Shown here in pieces: positions 18,563 to 27,978 of a stretch of DNA of 64,000 nucleotides. Every line of letters begins with the position of its first letter. Within the stretch, counting starts at the first letter, position 1. The notes beneath the pieces were generated by a model, which saw nothing but the letters and a program-made list of their open reading frames with translations, did no database searches and was not told the DNA's origin. The stretch is from assembly GCF_030409945.1 (NCBI RefSeq), contig NZ_JAUFQV010000032.1, positions 294,736 through 358,735 of the forward strand, given 5' to 3'. This stretch comes from Vibrio tapetis subsp. quintayensis (lineage in GTDB: Bacteria > Pseudomonadota > Gammaproteobacteria > Enterobacterales > Vibrionaceae). Both the position numbers and the translations under genes were made by a program.

Positions 18563-18636
18563 CAGGTTTCCTTTTATACAAATAGCCAGCAAGTGCTGGC
18601 TATTATCTATGTTATTGACTCTAAACAGTTCTTAGC

Positions 18637-19995
18637 TTACCACCAAGCTTCGATCTGTGCGCCAACCATCATATCGTTTTTCTCTTTAACTTGGTCGCCA
18701 CCGTACATGCTTGCAAATACACGGATTGCAGGACGAGCCCAGAAACTTGAACCAGCTTGCCATTGTTGAGCAAGAGTAATCTTATTCAAGTCTTCTGATT
18801 TATCCATCCACGGGTCATCTTGAACGTAGTAACCAGCTTCAAGAACTGTGCTCATAGTATCAGACCATTTGTATGATGGGCGTACAACTGCGTTATAACG
18901 AGTACCTTTTTTGTCTGAACCTGGGTTGTCTAACTGAGAATAAATGAATGAGTATCCAAGATCCCACTTATCACCTTCAATCACACCCCAATCAATGATA
19001 CGTACTGACTTACGGCCTTTTTGACCTTGCTCCATGTTGTAGCCAATACCCATGTGGCTGTTTACACCGTAACCATCCCATGCAAAGCCTTCTGTGCTGT
19101 ATTGAACAACAAACTTATTGAAGCCACCGAAAAAGTTACCTTGCGTATGTTCAACTGTTAAGTTGTAACCAACTTCATCAAGTCCCCAGTCACCTACATT
19201 TGGAGATGATGTACCATCTGAAATTGCATTCTTTTGAGCGTCTGTGTAACTTGGTTTAGCAATAAAGAATGTGAAATCTAGCGTGCCATTTTCATTTACT
19301 TGCAAACCATTATAACGAAGATCAAGCGTAGGAGCAGAAGCGTAAACTTGAGTATCTTCTAAGCCTTTTGTTTCATCTTCTGGCGTTGTAGGATCATCTT
19401 TAACTGAAAGTGGCGCTTTCCATTTACGGTTAAATACTGCCGCAGAAAATTTACCCGGGCCCACATCAATGTTTTCCAGACCGATACCATCACCAGACGT
19501 ATTCACGTAATACATATCTAGGATATGCACGTCTTTACGACCATAGTAACGCTTACCAGCCCACAAGCTCATTCCGTTTTCCATTGAGTAATCAACCCAT
19601 GCTTCACGGAAAGAAGCACGCTGACCACTCCAAGGGTCATTCATTTCACCAATACCTTGGAAAGAACTACCACGAGTATCGCGTTGGTTAGCACCATCTT
19701 CAGCAGTACCAAACGCTAATAAAGTATGTGCATTAAATGTGTTACCATCTTTATCGTACAATTTATTAGCATTAAGAATGAACTCACCGTACATGTCACT
19801 TTCATCGCCAAGACGACCAACAACATGCGCACCAGGGCCACCGTTACCGTAGCTATACTGAGAACCACCATCTACGTTGAAGCCCATACCAGCACGCATG
19901 TATCCGTGATAATCCACTTCAGCAGCAAATGTTGCGCTAGATAGTAAAGCTGTGCCCACTGCAGCAGCTATTACGCTTACTTTCTTCAATGACAT
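18637..19995 (-). CDS. lamB: maltoporin
   Basis: Outer-membrane trimeric channel for maltose and maltodextrins. A signal peptide (VSVIAAAVGTALLSSATFAA) is followed by the maltoporin start EVDYHGYMRAGMGFNVDGG and aromatic/Gly beta strands. SLWAGKRYYGRKDVHILDMY is family-typical, and the C-terminal Trp (QIEAWW) serves outer-membrane insertion. 452 residues, slightly longer than E. coli LamB. AAGGAGATAACG precedes the ATG. MalT-type boxes lie upstream (20153-20194). Confidence 0.97.
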   Translation of the reverse strand: MSLKKVSVIAAAVGTALLSSATFAAEVDYHGYMRAGMGFNVDGGSQYSYGNGGPGAHVVGRLGDESDMYGEFILNANKLYDKDGNTFNAHTLLAFGTAEDGANQRDTRGSSFQGIGEMNDPWSGQRASFREAWVDYSMENGMSLWAGKRYYGRKDVHILDMYYVNTSGDGIGLENIDVGPGKFSAAVFNRKWKAPLSVKDDPTTPEDETKGLEDTQVYASAPTLDLRYNGLQVNENGTLDFTFFIAKPSYTDAQKNAISDGTSSPNVGDWGLDEVGYNLTVEHTQGNFFGGFNKFVVQYSTEGFAWDGYGVNSHMGIGYNMEQGQKGRKSVRIIDWGVIEGDKWDLGYSFIYSQLDNPGSDKKGTRYNAVVRPSYKWSDTMSTVLEAGYYVQDDPWMDKSEDLNKITLAQQWQAGSSFWARPAIRVFASMYGGDQVKEKNDMMVGAQIEAWW

Positions 19996-20152
19996 CGTTA
20001 TCTCCTTAACGATTAATTTATTATTCTTCTCTTTTGATTAGTGGGCTCTTACAGGTAACAAGGCAGTAATTACCTATAAAAGCACTAATTTTTAAGATTC
20101 AGAGTTTTTGTTCCACGAGAGACATACTATTGCGAATAAGGAGATAACAGGT

Positions 20153-20194
20153 CCTCCACCCCGAGTATAATTAGGGGGGAGTAGAAAGGAGGAG
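20153..20194. promoter_or_regulatory. candidate MalT boxes upstream of lamB
   Basis: The minus strand carries GGGGTGGAGG (20153-20162). The plus strand has GGGGGAGTAG (20175-20184) and AAAGGAGGAG (about 20185-20194), all close to the MalT box GGGGAKGAGG. Placed in the lamB-glgX divergent region, they could serve both maltodextrin-related genes. Confidence 0.45.
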
Positions 20195-20240
20195 AAAAAC
20201 CCGTCACAGTGCTTTTTGCGGGTGATATCACTAATTAGGG

Positions 20241-20258
20241 TGTGAGTTTGATACCACA
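20241..20258. promoter_or_regulatory. weak CRP-like site between lamB and glgX
   Basis: TGTGAGTTTGATACCACA has a perfect TGTGA half and a poor second half (ACCACA rather than TCACA). Catabolite control would suit mal genes. The rest of the 19996-20427 gap shows only AT-rich promoter sequence. Confidence 0.3.
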
Positions 20259-20427
20259 TTCAATTTTACAGATCTACATAATGAGAGGCCGTTCAAAGAT
20301 CTGCTATGGTGAGGAGATAAAAAAGAAATAAACTTTCATTTTAAAAAATGTATTTAGGTGGTTGCGTCTCATCGCTAAAACTCATATTTTTAGACCATAA
20401 GATAAAACAACAATATTAAGAATAATC

Positions 20428-22386
20428 ATGGATACGAATCAAGCACGCCCTTACCCTTTGGGTGCGACCTTAGATAGCAGTGGATGTAACTTCTCGATAC
20501 ATGCACCCGATAGCGAAAAAATTTCACTGGTTCTATTTAAAGACAACGACGAATTCGAAACGTTCGAATTAAATAGTGGAAAGTTAGGCATTAAGTACAC
20601 CTACGTCGCCAATATCCAAGCAGGGCAAAGATACGCTTACATTGTTGAACATAACGATGAGCCGCTTCTTATCTCCGATCCGTACGCACGAGCACTCGAT
20701 AAGCCATTACATTACCAACCTCCGTTTACAGCCGATAAAAGCTGGCATATCGCTAAGTCTGTCGTCGTGGATAACCAATTCGATTGGCAAGGGGTGCACT
20801 CACCTAACCGACCAATAGACGAAGTGATCTTATTTGAGACTCATGTTAAAGGGGCAACGAAGCTGCACCCAGAACTAACCGAACACGAACAAGGCCGTTA
20901 TTTGGGCCTCGCAAACCCAGCGATGCTCAACTTCTTCAGTCAACAAGGTGTTAATACCGTGCAACTGTTGCCAATTACCGCCTGTATGCACGAACCTCAC
21001 TTACTTGAACAAGAACGTGTCAACTATTGGGGATACAATCCATATGTATTTATGGCGCCAGACCCAAGGTACGCCTACCAAGATGCCGTCACAGAACTCA
21101 AAACGACAATAAGAGAGCTCCACCGCAATGGCGTTGAAGTTGTGATGGATGTGGTATACAACCACACAGCAGAGTCAGGCGACGGTGGTCCAATATTTAA
21201 CCTCAAGATGCTTGATGGCAAACATTACCTACGTCACGATCACCACTTTTCAAATTACACAGGCTGTGGTAATACGTTAGATTTAACCCACCAGCCAACC
21301 TTGAACCTCGTAATGGACACCCTACGTTACTGGGTTAAAGAATTCCATATCGATGGCTTCCGCTTTGATTTAGCCGCAACTCTTGGGCGCAATCACGACA
21401 GCTTTAATGCTCAGGCTTCTTTTTTCCAAGCGGTAGGACAAGACCCCGTCTTACGTGAAGTTAAGCTAATTGCAGAACCTTGGGATATTGGCCCTAATGG
21501 CTATCAAGTTGGTAATTTCCCTGATGGTTGGAACGAATGTAATGATAAGTTCCGCGATATTACTCGTAGCTTCTGGCGTGGCGATCATGGCTATCTAAAA
21601 GAATTTGCCACCCGCATTATGGGATCTCGTGATATCTACTCAGCAAGTCGCTGGCCTGAAAAACTCACGGTTAACTACATCACCTATCACGATGGCTTTA
21701 CCCTACAAGATTTGGTTTCTTATAAACATAAGAACAACATCAAGAATGGGGAGGGAAACCGAGACGGCCACGGTGACAACCGATCTGACAACTACGGTAT
21801 TGAAGGCGAAACCAGCAATATGCTGATCAAAGCCACCCGTGAGAAGCAAAAACGCAACTTCATGGCCAGCTTACTGTTCGGTTTTGGTATTCCGCATATT
21901 CTTACTGCCGATGTGCTTTCCCACAGCCAAAATGGTAACAACAACGCATACTGCCAAGACAACGAACTTAGCTGGCTAAATTGGGAACTTAACGACACAG
22001 AGCAACACTTTAAGGATTGGTTAGCTGAATTAGTCGCAGCAAGAAAACAATACATGCTGCCATTCATCAAAGCTTTTAGTGGACCAAGCCGCAATGACAA
22101 CCGCGTAAATTGGCGCCGTCCTGATGGCGAAATGATGAGCCATGATGATTGGAATCGGCTACGTGCTATTTCTCTACAACTTGGGATTGGCAAAGATGGG
22201 GATGAACTGATTTACCTGATCAACCAATCAACAGTGCCTGCTCGCTATAAGCTTCCGTCTCAAGAAGACAAACAATGGCGATTAGTGTGTGACACCACTT
22301 TACATAAATCCGATGAGGGCATTGTAAAAGGTGAACAACTCGTTGAACCAATGTCGATGACTATTTTGCTTTGTTCTAATCCATAG
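20428..22386 (+). CDS. glgX: glycogen debranching enzyme (isoamylase family)
   Basis: GH13 enzyme cutting alpha-1,6 branches of limit dextrins from glycogen or maltodextrin. An N-terminal CBM48-like domain (RPYPLGATLDSSGCNFSIHA) precedes the catalytic barrel. All four GH13 regions are present: VVMDVVYNHTAESG, IDGFRFDLAATLG (nucleophile Asp), LIAEPWDIGPNGY (acid Glu) and VNYITYHDGFTLQDL. 652 residues, close to E. coli GlgX (657). It is divergent from lamB, and the shared MalT-like boxes suggest joint control by maltodextrin. Confidence 0.94.
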   Translation: MDTNQARPYPLGATLDSSGCNFSIHAPDSEKISLVLFKDNDEFETFELNSGKLGIKYTYVANIQAGQRYAYIVEHNDEPLLISDPYARALDKPLHYQPPFTADKSWHIAKSVVVDNQFDWQGVHSPNRPIDEVILFETHVKGATKLHPELTEHEQGRYLGLANPAMLNFFSQQGVNTVQLLPITACMHEPHLLEQERVNYWGYNPYVFMAPDPRYAYQDAVTELKTTIRELHRNGVEVVMDVVYNHTAESGDGGPIFNLKMLDGKHYLRHDHHFSNYTGCGNTLDLTHQPTLNLVMDTLRYWVKEFHIDGFRFDLAATLGRNHDSFNAQASFFQAVGQDPVLREVKLIAEPWDIGPNGYQVGNFPDGWNECNDKFRDITRSFWRGDHGYLKEFATRIMGSRDIYSASRWPEKLTVNYITYHDGFTLQDLVSYKHKNNIKNGEGNRDGHGDNRSDNYGIEGETSNMLIKATREKQKRNFMASLLFGFGIPHILTADVLSHSQNGNNNAYCQDNELSWLNWELNDTEQHFKDWLAELVAARKQYMLPFIKAFSGPSRNDNRVNWRRPDGEMMSHDDWNRLRAISLQLGIGKDGDELIYLINQSTVPARYKLPSQEDKQWRLVCDTTLHKSDEGIVKGEQLVEPMSMTILLCSNP

Positions 22387-22410
22387 AGCGGCATGCACAA
22401 CGCATCCACT

Positions 22411-22445
22411 AAATAGGCTTGATGTATTATCAGCCTATTTTTTTG
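22411..22445. terminator. bidirectional terminator
   Basis: AAATAGGCT / AGCCTATTT stem followed by a T run on the plus strand, between the convergent glgX and the hydrolase gene at 22486. Confidence 0.88.
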
Positions 22446-22485
22446 TCTAAGAAAGACGAGCAATCGAACCAGCATTGGGCGAAGA

Positions 22486-23472
22486 TTAAAGGTTAGCGGT
22501 GCGTACTGGCAAAAACACTTCTCCTAACATACAACGAACACTGCCACCGCCAATTTGTTCGATAGTGCTAACATCGAAAGCAAGTAACTTACCATGACCG
22601 GAAAGTTGCTTTTTTTGTGCCTTAGAGAAGCTGTTAAACGCAGAGGCAGACATCGCAAGAACTCGCCCACCATTCACCGTTTCCAGTTGCAGAATGTTAC
22701 CGCAAAAGTTCAGCATTTGTTGGTAGGAAATGGAAATGATCTGCTTATGTTTCGCAAGAGAACGTAATACAAATCGGCGCTCAAACTCCGGAATAAGTTC
22801 ATCACAAATAACACAAAATGACTCCCCTACTGCCATCATCACATTGGTGTGATATACAGGGCTGCCAGAGGGAAGTTGAGTTTGAAAACTCACTACTCTA
22901 GAGTAACCAAGCAGCTCGGCATATTCTTCCAGCAACGCTCGGTCACAACGCGCCGACAAGGCCGCATAAATGGTTTTATTTAGATGATCTTTAACCATGA
23001 CTCCAGTGCTTTCTAAATGCGCCTCACCGTCACTCAGTGCTCTTACATCATGATGGCTTGCCATGACACGACCACTGGATAAAAAAGCCTGTTGCAACTG
23101 TTCTATGCGCACTTCATTCTGGCGATTCTTACACGCCATCGGAAAGGTAAAGACCAGCCCTGTTGACGTAGTGGAAAACCAGTTATTCGGAAAAACGGCA
23201 TCTGGCGTGGCAACATCACTAATATGATAGTCAAGCTCGATCACCTGAACTCCCTCAGATCTTAGCCTTGTTACCATCGACTGGTATTCTTTCATCGCTT
23301 GAGCGGTGATCTGCTGCTGAGTCAAATTCAGGCTATGTTGAAATTCGTTGTCTTGCGCCGTTTGTGCATTAAAAGCAAACTCTTTTGGTGGCACCATAAC
23401 CACCGCGTTAGCGGCATGTTGAGTGAGCACCTCTTGTGTTAGGTTTCGCATTTCAGGGGAAGACTGCAACAT
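22486..23472 (-). CDS. arginine-deiminase-fold hydrolase, CtlX type
   Basis: 328 residues of the guanidine-modifying (DDAH/arginine deiminase) superfamily, close to proteins named citrulline-utilisation hydrolase CtlX. Fold landmarks: VVMVPPKEFAFNAQTAQDN, VATPDAVFPNNWFSTTSTG (the Asp/Asn substrate loop), GEAHLESTGVMV (Glu/His region), HTNVMMAVGES (second catalytic His), and the C-terminal nucleophile Cys in GGGSVRCMLGEVFLP. Active-site residues look intact. The substrate (citrulline, arginine or a methylated arginine) cannot be fixed from sequence. Confidence 0.85.
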   Translation of the reverse strand: MLQSSPEMRNLTQEVLTQHAANAVVMVPPKEFAFNAQTAQDNEFQHSLNLTQQQITAQAMKEYQSMVTRLRSEGVQVIELDYHISDVATPDAVFPNNWFSTTSTGLVFTFPMACKNRQNEVRIEQLQQAFLSSGRVMASHHDVRALSDGEAHLESTGVMVKDHLNKTIYAALSARCDRALLEEYAELLGYSRVVSFQTQLPSGSPVYHTNVMMAVGESFCVICDELIPEFERRFVLRSLAKHKQIISISYQQMLNFCGNILQLETVNGGRVLAMSASAFNSFSKAQKKQLSGHGKLLAFDVSTIEQIGGGSVRCMLGEVFLPVRTANL

Positions 23473-23815
23473 AGAACATCCATAAATTAATGAGCAAGAA
23501 AGCTCAATTGTAATCAGAATGTTAAATAAGGTTTACCTGAAGTCGCTCGATTTCTTACTGACTTTTGGTAATAATTGCTGTCATAACTATCAATAACCGT
23601 AAAAAAACCTGCTATATTGCAGAGTAAATCATTCCTTCAACCATTCATTGTGACAAATTGAATTGACCATACGTCTAATTTCGTTACAAATTACCAACTT
23701 TGCGGTAGGCTAAACCATAAGCACACTGCTTCTTTTCCCACCAATAATAATTCAAACCAAATGTTCAACTTGTCTTCGTCAAACGTGATGGAGATTCGAT
23801 GCTAGGAATCACTAT
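23473..23815. other. divergent promoter gap
   Basis: 343 bp between two divergent genes. AT-rich; it contains TTGACCATACG-type promoter-like sequence but no terminator, repeat or small ORF that I can support. Confidence 0.4.
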
Positions 23816-25678
23816 ATGTTCAAAAAATTCGAAAGTTTTACCCAAGCTTTCCCCAAAGAAGATCCCGAACAACCCCCAAAAGGCATATTGGCTTTTTGTC
23901 GTCACTATACTCGTGGGTTTGAAAAACCATTACTGGCAATGGCGTTGCTCAGTACTACTGTAGCCATCATTGAGGTCTCTCTATTTGGCTTTATGGGCCA
24001 ATTGGTCGACTGGTTAAGTACGAGCAACCCTGAGACATTCTGGCAGGAAAACAGCACAACCCTAATCGGTGTGGCGGTGTTACTGCTGGTGGTCATGCCG
24101 ATTTTGGTTACCATTTACTCTCTCACTGTTCACCAAACTCTGCTTGGCAACTACCCAATGTCTATTCGTTGGTTAGCTCATCGATACTTACTTAAACAAA
24201 GTGTGTCGTTCTATCAAGATGACTTTGCAGGCCGAATAGCCACAAAAGTGATGCAAACCTCATTGGCGGTGCGTGAAACCGTGATGAAAACCTTTGATGT
24301 CTTTGTGTACGTCTCGGTTTATTTCACCTCCATGTTGGTGATACTCGCACAAGCAGATATTCGCTTAATGATCCCTTTACTGATTTGGTTATGCGCTTAC
24401 ATTGGCATTCAGGTCTACTTCGTGCCGAAATTGAAAAAAGTCGCTTCACTACAGGCCGATGCTCGCTCAACCATGACCGGTCGTATTGTCGACAGCTACA
24501 CCAACATCTCGACAGTAAAACTGTTTTCACATAGCCAGCGAGAGCTTGAATACGCTGAAGAAGGCATGGAAGAGTTCCTAGGTACCGTAAAAAGTCAGAT
24601 GCGCTTAGTCACAGGTTTCGATGTGTGTGTCGAAATCGCTAACTACCTATTGGTATTCAGTGTTGCCGCCATGTCTATTTTCCTATGGACGGAAAGCGCG
24701 ATTACCATTGGTGCAATTGCCCTTGCGATCAGTTTAGCACTGCGTATTAACGGCATGTCGATGTGGATCATGTGGGAAGTCGGCGCATTATTTGAAAACA
24801 TGGGTACCGTTGTCGATGGCATTTCAACCCTGTCAAAACCCGTCAGTATCGAAGACAAACCCAACGCACCCGATATTAAAGTAGAAAAAGGCGGCATTCA
24901 TTTTGATGACGTGAGCTTCAATTACGGTGAAGATGATAAAGGCGTATTGAATAACCTCAACCTGAACATCAAGCCTGGCGAAAAAGTTGGCTTGGTTGGT
25001 CGTTCTGGTGCAGGTAAATCAACGCTGGTCAACTTGCTATTGCGCTTTCACGATGTTGAAAAAGGGGCCATTCGCATTGATGGGCAAAACATCTCTGAAG
25101 TAACGCAAGATTCTCTACGCAGTAAAATTGGCATGGTGACGCAAGATACTTCTCTACTTCACCGCTCCATTCGTGACAATATTCTTTACGGCAGGCCCGA
25201 CGCAGGCGAAGACGCACTGCTAAAAGCAACACAGCAAGCCCATGCCCACGAGTTTATTGAAACCCTAACGGACCCATTTGGCAACGTCGGGTACGATGCA
25301 CAAGTCGGTGAACGTGGCGTGAAGCTATCAGGTGGGCAACGTCAGCGTATCGCAATTTCTCGTGTGCTGCTAAAAAATGCGCCGTTACTGATATTGGATG
25401 AAGCAACATCTGCGTTAGATTCAGAAGTGGAAGCTGCTATTCAAGAAAGCTTAAACGAATTGATGCAGGGTAAAACGGTGATTGCCATTGCACACCGCTT
25501 GTCCACCATTGCCGCAATGGATCGCCTCATCGTCCTGGATAAAGGCAATGTTGTTGAGCAAGGTACTCACCAGGAGTTAATTCAATCTGGCGGCATCTAC
25601 GCACAGCTGTGGGCACACCAAACTGGTGGCTTCATTGGTAAAGATTCGGAACAGAAGGAAGACAATTCAAACAGCTAA
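23816..25678 (+). CDS. ABC exporter half-transporter (MsbA/multidrug type)
   Basis: 620 residues: an N-terminal six-helix membrane domain (about 35-330) fused to a nucleotide-binding domain. Walker A is VGRSGAGKSTLVNLL (near 400), the signature is KLSGGQRQRIAISR (near 508), Walker B is LLILDEATSALD (near 528) and the switch is IAHRLSTI. It should export a lipid or drug-like compound as a homodimer. No partner gene or substrate clue is adjacent, and it ends in its own terminator. Confidence 0.92.
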   Translation: MFKKFESFTQAFPKEDPEQPPKGILAFCRHYTRGFEKPLLAMALLSTTVAIIEVSLFGFMGQLVDWLSTSNPETFWQENSTTLIGVAVLLLVVMPILVTIYSLTVHQTLLGNYPMSIRWLAHRYLLKQSVSFYQDDFAGRIATKVMQTSLAVRETVMKTFDVFVYVSVYFTSMLVILAQADIRLMIPLLIWLCAYIGIQVYFVPKLKKVASLQADARSTMTGRIVDSYTNISTVKLFSHSQRELEYAEEGMEEFLGTVKSQMRLVTGFDVCVEIANYLLVFSVAAMSIFLWTESAITIGAIALAISLALRINGMSMWIMWEVGALFENMGTVVDGISTLSKPVSIEDKPNAPDIKVEKGGIHFDDVSFNYGEDDKGVLNNLNLNIKPGEKVGLVGRSGAGKSTLVNLLLRFHDVEKGAIRIDGQNISEVTQDSLRSKIGMVTQDTSLLHRSIRDNILYGRPDAGEDALLKATQQAHAHEFIETLTDPFGNVGYDAQVGERGVKLSGGQRQRIAISRVLLKNAPLLILDEATSALDSEVEAAIQESLNELMQGKTVIAIAHRLSTIAAMDRLIVLDKGNVVEQGTHQELIQSGGIYAQLWAHQTGGFIGKDSEQKEDNSNS

Positions 25679-25705
25679 TCGCAATTGAATTGTCCCCCTG
25701 ATATT

Positions 25706-25744
25706 AAAAAGGCTCAAACAACCTATTGTTTGAGCCTTTTCTTT
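25706..25744 (+). terminator. terminator of the ABC exporter gene
   Basis: AAAAGGCTCAAACA / TGTTTGAGCCTTTT stem (25707-25720 with 25727-25740) followed by CTTT. Confidence 0.92.
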
Positions 25745-25806
25745 ATCGAACTGTTTGCTTACTAATCATTTAATTTTCGAGCTAGGGCAATTTCTTGCAC
25801 ATAAGC

Positions 25807-26823
25807 CTAAATCGGCATCACTCGATTTCTTCCTAAACGTTTAGCTTCATAGAGCTGAATGTCGGCTTTATCGACAATGTCTTTAGCCTGCTCTCCGTCT
25901 TTGAATTCAGCCACGCCAAAAGAAGCGGTAATACTATCAACTTGCTTACCACTGCGGCGATCGCGGATAGTGAGCTTTTCTAGCGCGCTACGTACTGACT
26001 CGGCAAACCGGATGGCCAAACGTAAATTCTTATTCGGAACGATGAACGCGAACTCTTCGCCACCAAATCGGTAAGCGGAGATGCCGTCACGGCAGCATGA
26101 TTGCAATCTCTTCGCAAGAGACTTAATCACTGCATCGCCAAATAAGTGGCCAAATTGATCGTTATAGTTTTTGAAATGATCGATATCGAGAATAACTAAA
26201 CTAAAGGGGGCATCGCCCAAACAATAGGCAGACAAATCTCGGTCAAATGCGCGGCGATTAAGTAAACCTGAAAGGCCATCAAATAAAGCATCTTGTTGAA
26301 ACTGAGTTAATTGCTCTTTTAATTGCTCTATCTCGCCACTAGCCACACTCAACTGACTGTTCAAAAATTGGGTTGTGTGACGAATGTCTTTTGATTCGAG
26401 CATCAAGTTACGTACTAACCCCATCACTTCATCGAATGACAGCCCTTCATCTTCCACTCGCTCAAGGCTACTAAAACTTTTATCAATCTTTAGTTGAAAG
26501 TTATTAGTGTTCACTAAGGTATCATTCATAGAATGAGAAACCTCAGTCAGCATGCGCTCCAAACTTTGACGGAGTTGCTGGACGTCGGATTCTGTCTTGT
26601 TAGCCACATATTCGCGATAGAGGGCCTCTCCTTTCGCTGGTGGACAGATCCCGTGCTCACCGACCACTTGATCCAACTCTTTATTTAGCTCAGGTAATGC
26701 GTTGTCTACATACGTATACCACAACGCATAATTACTCGGAGTGGTGGCCACCTGATTTTTAATCATCAAGGGCACCGCTTTACGCAGGTTTTCCGTAGCC
26801 TTCTGAAATTCTTTTTTACTCAT
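25807..26823 (-). CDS. GGDEF-domain diguanylate cyclase
   Basis: Predicted to make cyclic di-GMP from two GTP in the cytoplasm. Residues 1-165 form a helical N-domain without membrane segments (PLMIKNQVATTPSNYALWYT; SQLSVASGEIEQLKEQL). Residues 170-338 form the GGDEF domain: DALFDGLSGLLNRRAFDRDL, LVILDIDHFKNYNDQFGH, and active site YRFGGEEFAFIV. The RxxD inhibitory site is not intact (CRDGISAYRF in its place), so product feedback may be absent. The overall layout resembles the soluble Vibrio cyclase VCA0956 (from memory). ATG 26823 is chosen over the GTG at 26829. Confidence 0.92.
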   Translation of the reverse strand: MSKKEFQKATENLRKAVPLMIKNQVATTPSNYALWYTYVDNALPELNKELDQVVGEHGICPPAKGEALYREYVANKTESDVQQLRQSLERMLTEVSHSMNDTLVNTNNFQLKIDKSFSSLERVEDEGLSFDEVMGLVRNLMLESKDIRHTTQFLNSQLSVASGEIEQLKEQLTQFQQDALFDGLSGLLNRRAFDRDLSAYCLGDAPFSLVILDIDHFKNYNDQFGHLFGDAVIKSLAKRLQSCCRDGISAYRFGGEEFAFIVPNKNLRLAIRFAESVRSALEKLTIRDRRSGKQVDSITASFGVAEFKDGEQAKDIVDKADIQLYEAKRLGRNRVMPI

Positions 26824-27000
26824 ATACACTCACTACAGTTGGCGAGATCATTCTTTTCATAAGATTAGCTGAAGACGGCCCATGTTTCTCGCTAAACAAG
26901 GGAAATTTCCAATCATCAAACTGAAGGAGCAGCATTAGACTCTTACCGCACCTGTTTAACCTTCATTAAATCTAATCCGGAAACGCAAAAAACTCAACAA

Positions 27001-27013
27001 TTTACACTGTAAA
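27001..27013. promoter_or_regulatory. parS2 site (ParB2 binding)
   Basis: TTTACACTGTAAA is an exact match to the Vibrio chromosome-II centromere consensus TTTACANTGTAAA. It lies in the gap between the GGDEF gene and the dehydrogenase at 27031, about 6.4 kb from the site near parA2. Confidence 0.85.
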
Positions 27014-27030
27014 GTAACTCAATCATCCAC

Positions 27031-27909
27031 TTAGTTTGACTCAGCTTCTTTTTGTACCGCTTTAATAATCACAGACGTATCCATTCGGTTGTGACCTTGA
27101 CTCGCCAATTCCTGATACGCAGCCATTGTCTTATCGGTAAGGGGTAATGTGATGCCTTGATTCTTTGCTTCTTGTAAACAAAAACCTAAATCTTTGATCA
27201 TCCAATCGATAGCAAAACCAAAATCGAACTCACCTTGTGACATCGTCACGGCGCGGTTTTCCATTTGCCATGAACCTGCAGCACCATTTTTGAGGCAATC
27301 CACTAGCGTTGGAATATCCAAACCGGATTTTTCAGCCAGTAATAAACCCTCTGACAATCCATTTAAAACGCCGGCAATGCAAATCTGATTAACCATTTTG
27401 GCTCGCTGGCCTTGGCCATTAGCACCCATTAGAACGGATGATTGAGCATACGCGGCTAAGACTGGCTGCAGAGTTTCGAACAAAGCTTTGTCTCCACCAC
27501 ACATCACCGTCAGTTTGCCGTTTTCAGCACCCGCTTGGCCTCCTGAAACAGGCGCATCCATAAAGCGGATATTGGCAGCACGAGCAGCAAGAGCCAGCTC
27601 TTCAGCCAATTCTGCCGAAGTGGTGGTGTGGTCGACAAGAATAGCACCTGATTTCATTGCAGCAATAGCACCGCTTTCGCTGACGGTCATGGCACGCACA
27701 TCGTCATCATTGCCCACGCAAACACACACGATATCAGCCTGTTGAACACAGTCGGCTACAGACTCAGCCATTTTGCCTTGGTAACGCTCAACCCAACGCT
27801 GAGATTTTTCCGTTGTACGGTTGTATACCGTGACATCAAAACCTGTTTGTTGCAGATGCCCAGCCATAGGGAACCCCATCACACCCAGCCCAATAAAACT
27901 GATTTTCAT
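27031..27909 (-). CDS. 3-hydroxyisobutyrate-dehydrogenase-family oxidoreductase
   Basis: 292-residue NAD(P)-dependent beta-hydroxyacid dehydrogenase (tartronate-semialdehyde-reductase-like). Rossmann motif GLGVMGFPMAGHLQQTG at the N-terminus; substrate signature FMDAPVSGGQAGAENGKLTV near 120; catalytic Lys in GQRAKMVNQICIAG near 172; cofactor loop NRTTEKS. The exact substrate is undetermined. Single gene on the minus strand, downstream of the YebC-family gene and separated from it by a terminator. Confidence 0.9.
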   Translation of the reverse strand: MKISFIGLGVMGFPMAGHLQQTGFDVTVYNRTTEKSQRWVERYQGKMAESVADCVQQADIVCVCVGNDDDVRAMTVSESGAIAAMKSGAILVDHTTTSAELAEELALAARAANIRFMDAPVSGGQAGAENGKLTVMCGGDKALFETLQPVLAAYAQSSVLMGANGQGQRAKMVNQICIAGVLNGLSEGLLLAEKSGLDIPTLVDCLKNGAAGSWQMENRAVTMSQGEFDFGFAIDWMIKDLGFCLQEAKNQGITLPLTDKTMAAYQELASQGHNRMDTSVIIKAVQKEAESN

Positions 27910-27940
27910 TCTCTACTCCCTGTATTTATTCCTTAATAAA

Positions 27941-27968
27941 AAAAGCCGAGCTAAGCTCGGCTATTTTC
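27941..27968 (-). terminator. terminator of the YebC-family gene
   Basis: AGCCGAGC / GCTCGGCT stem; read on the minus strand it is followed by seven T. Confidence 0.92.
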
Positions 27969-27978
27969 AATTTTTTTC

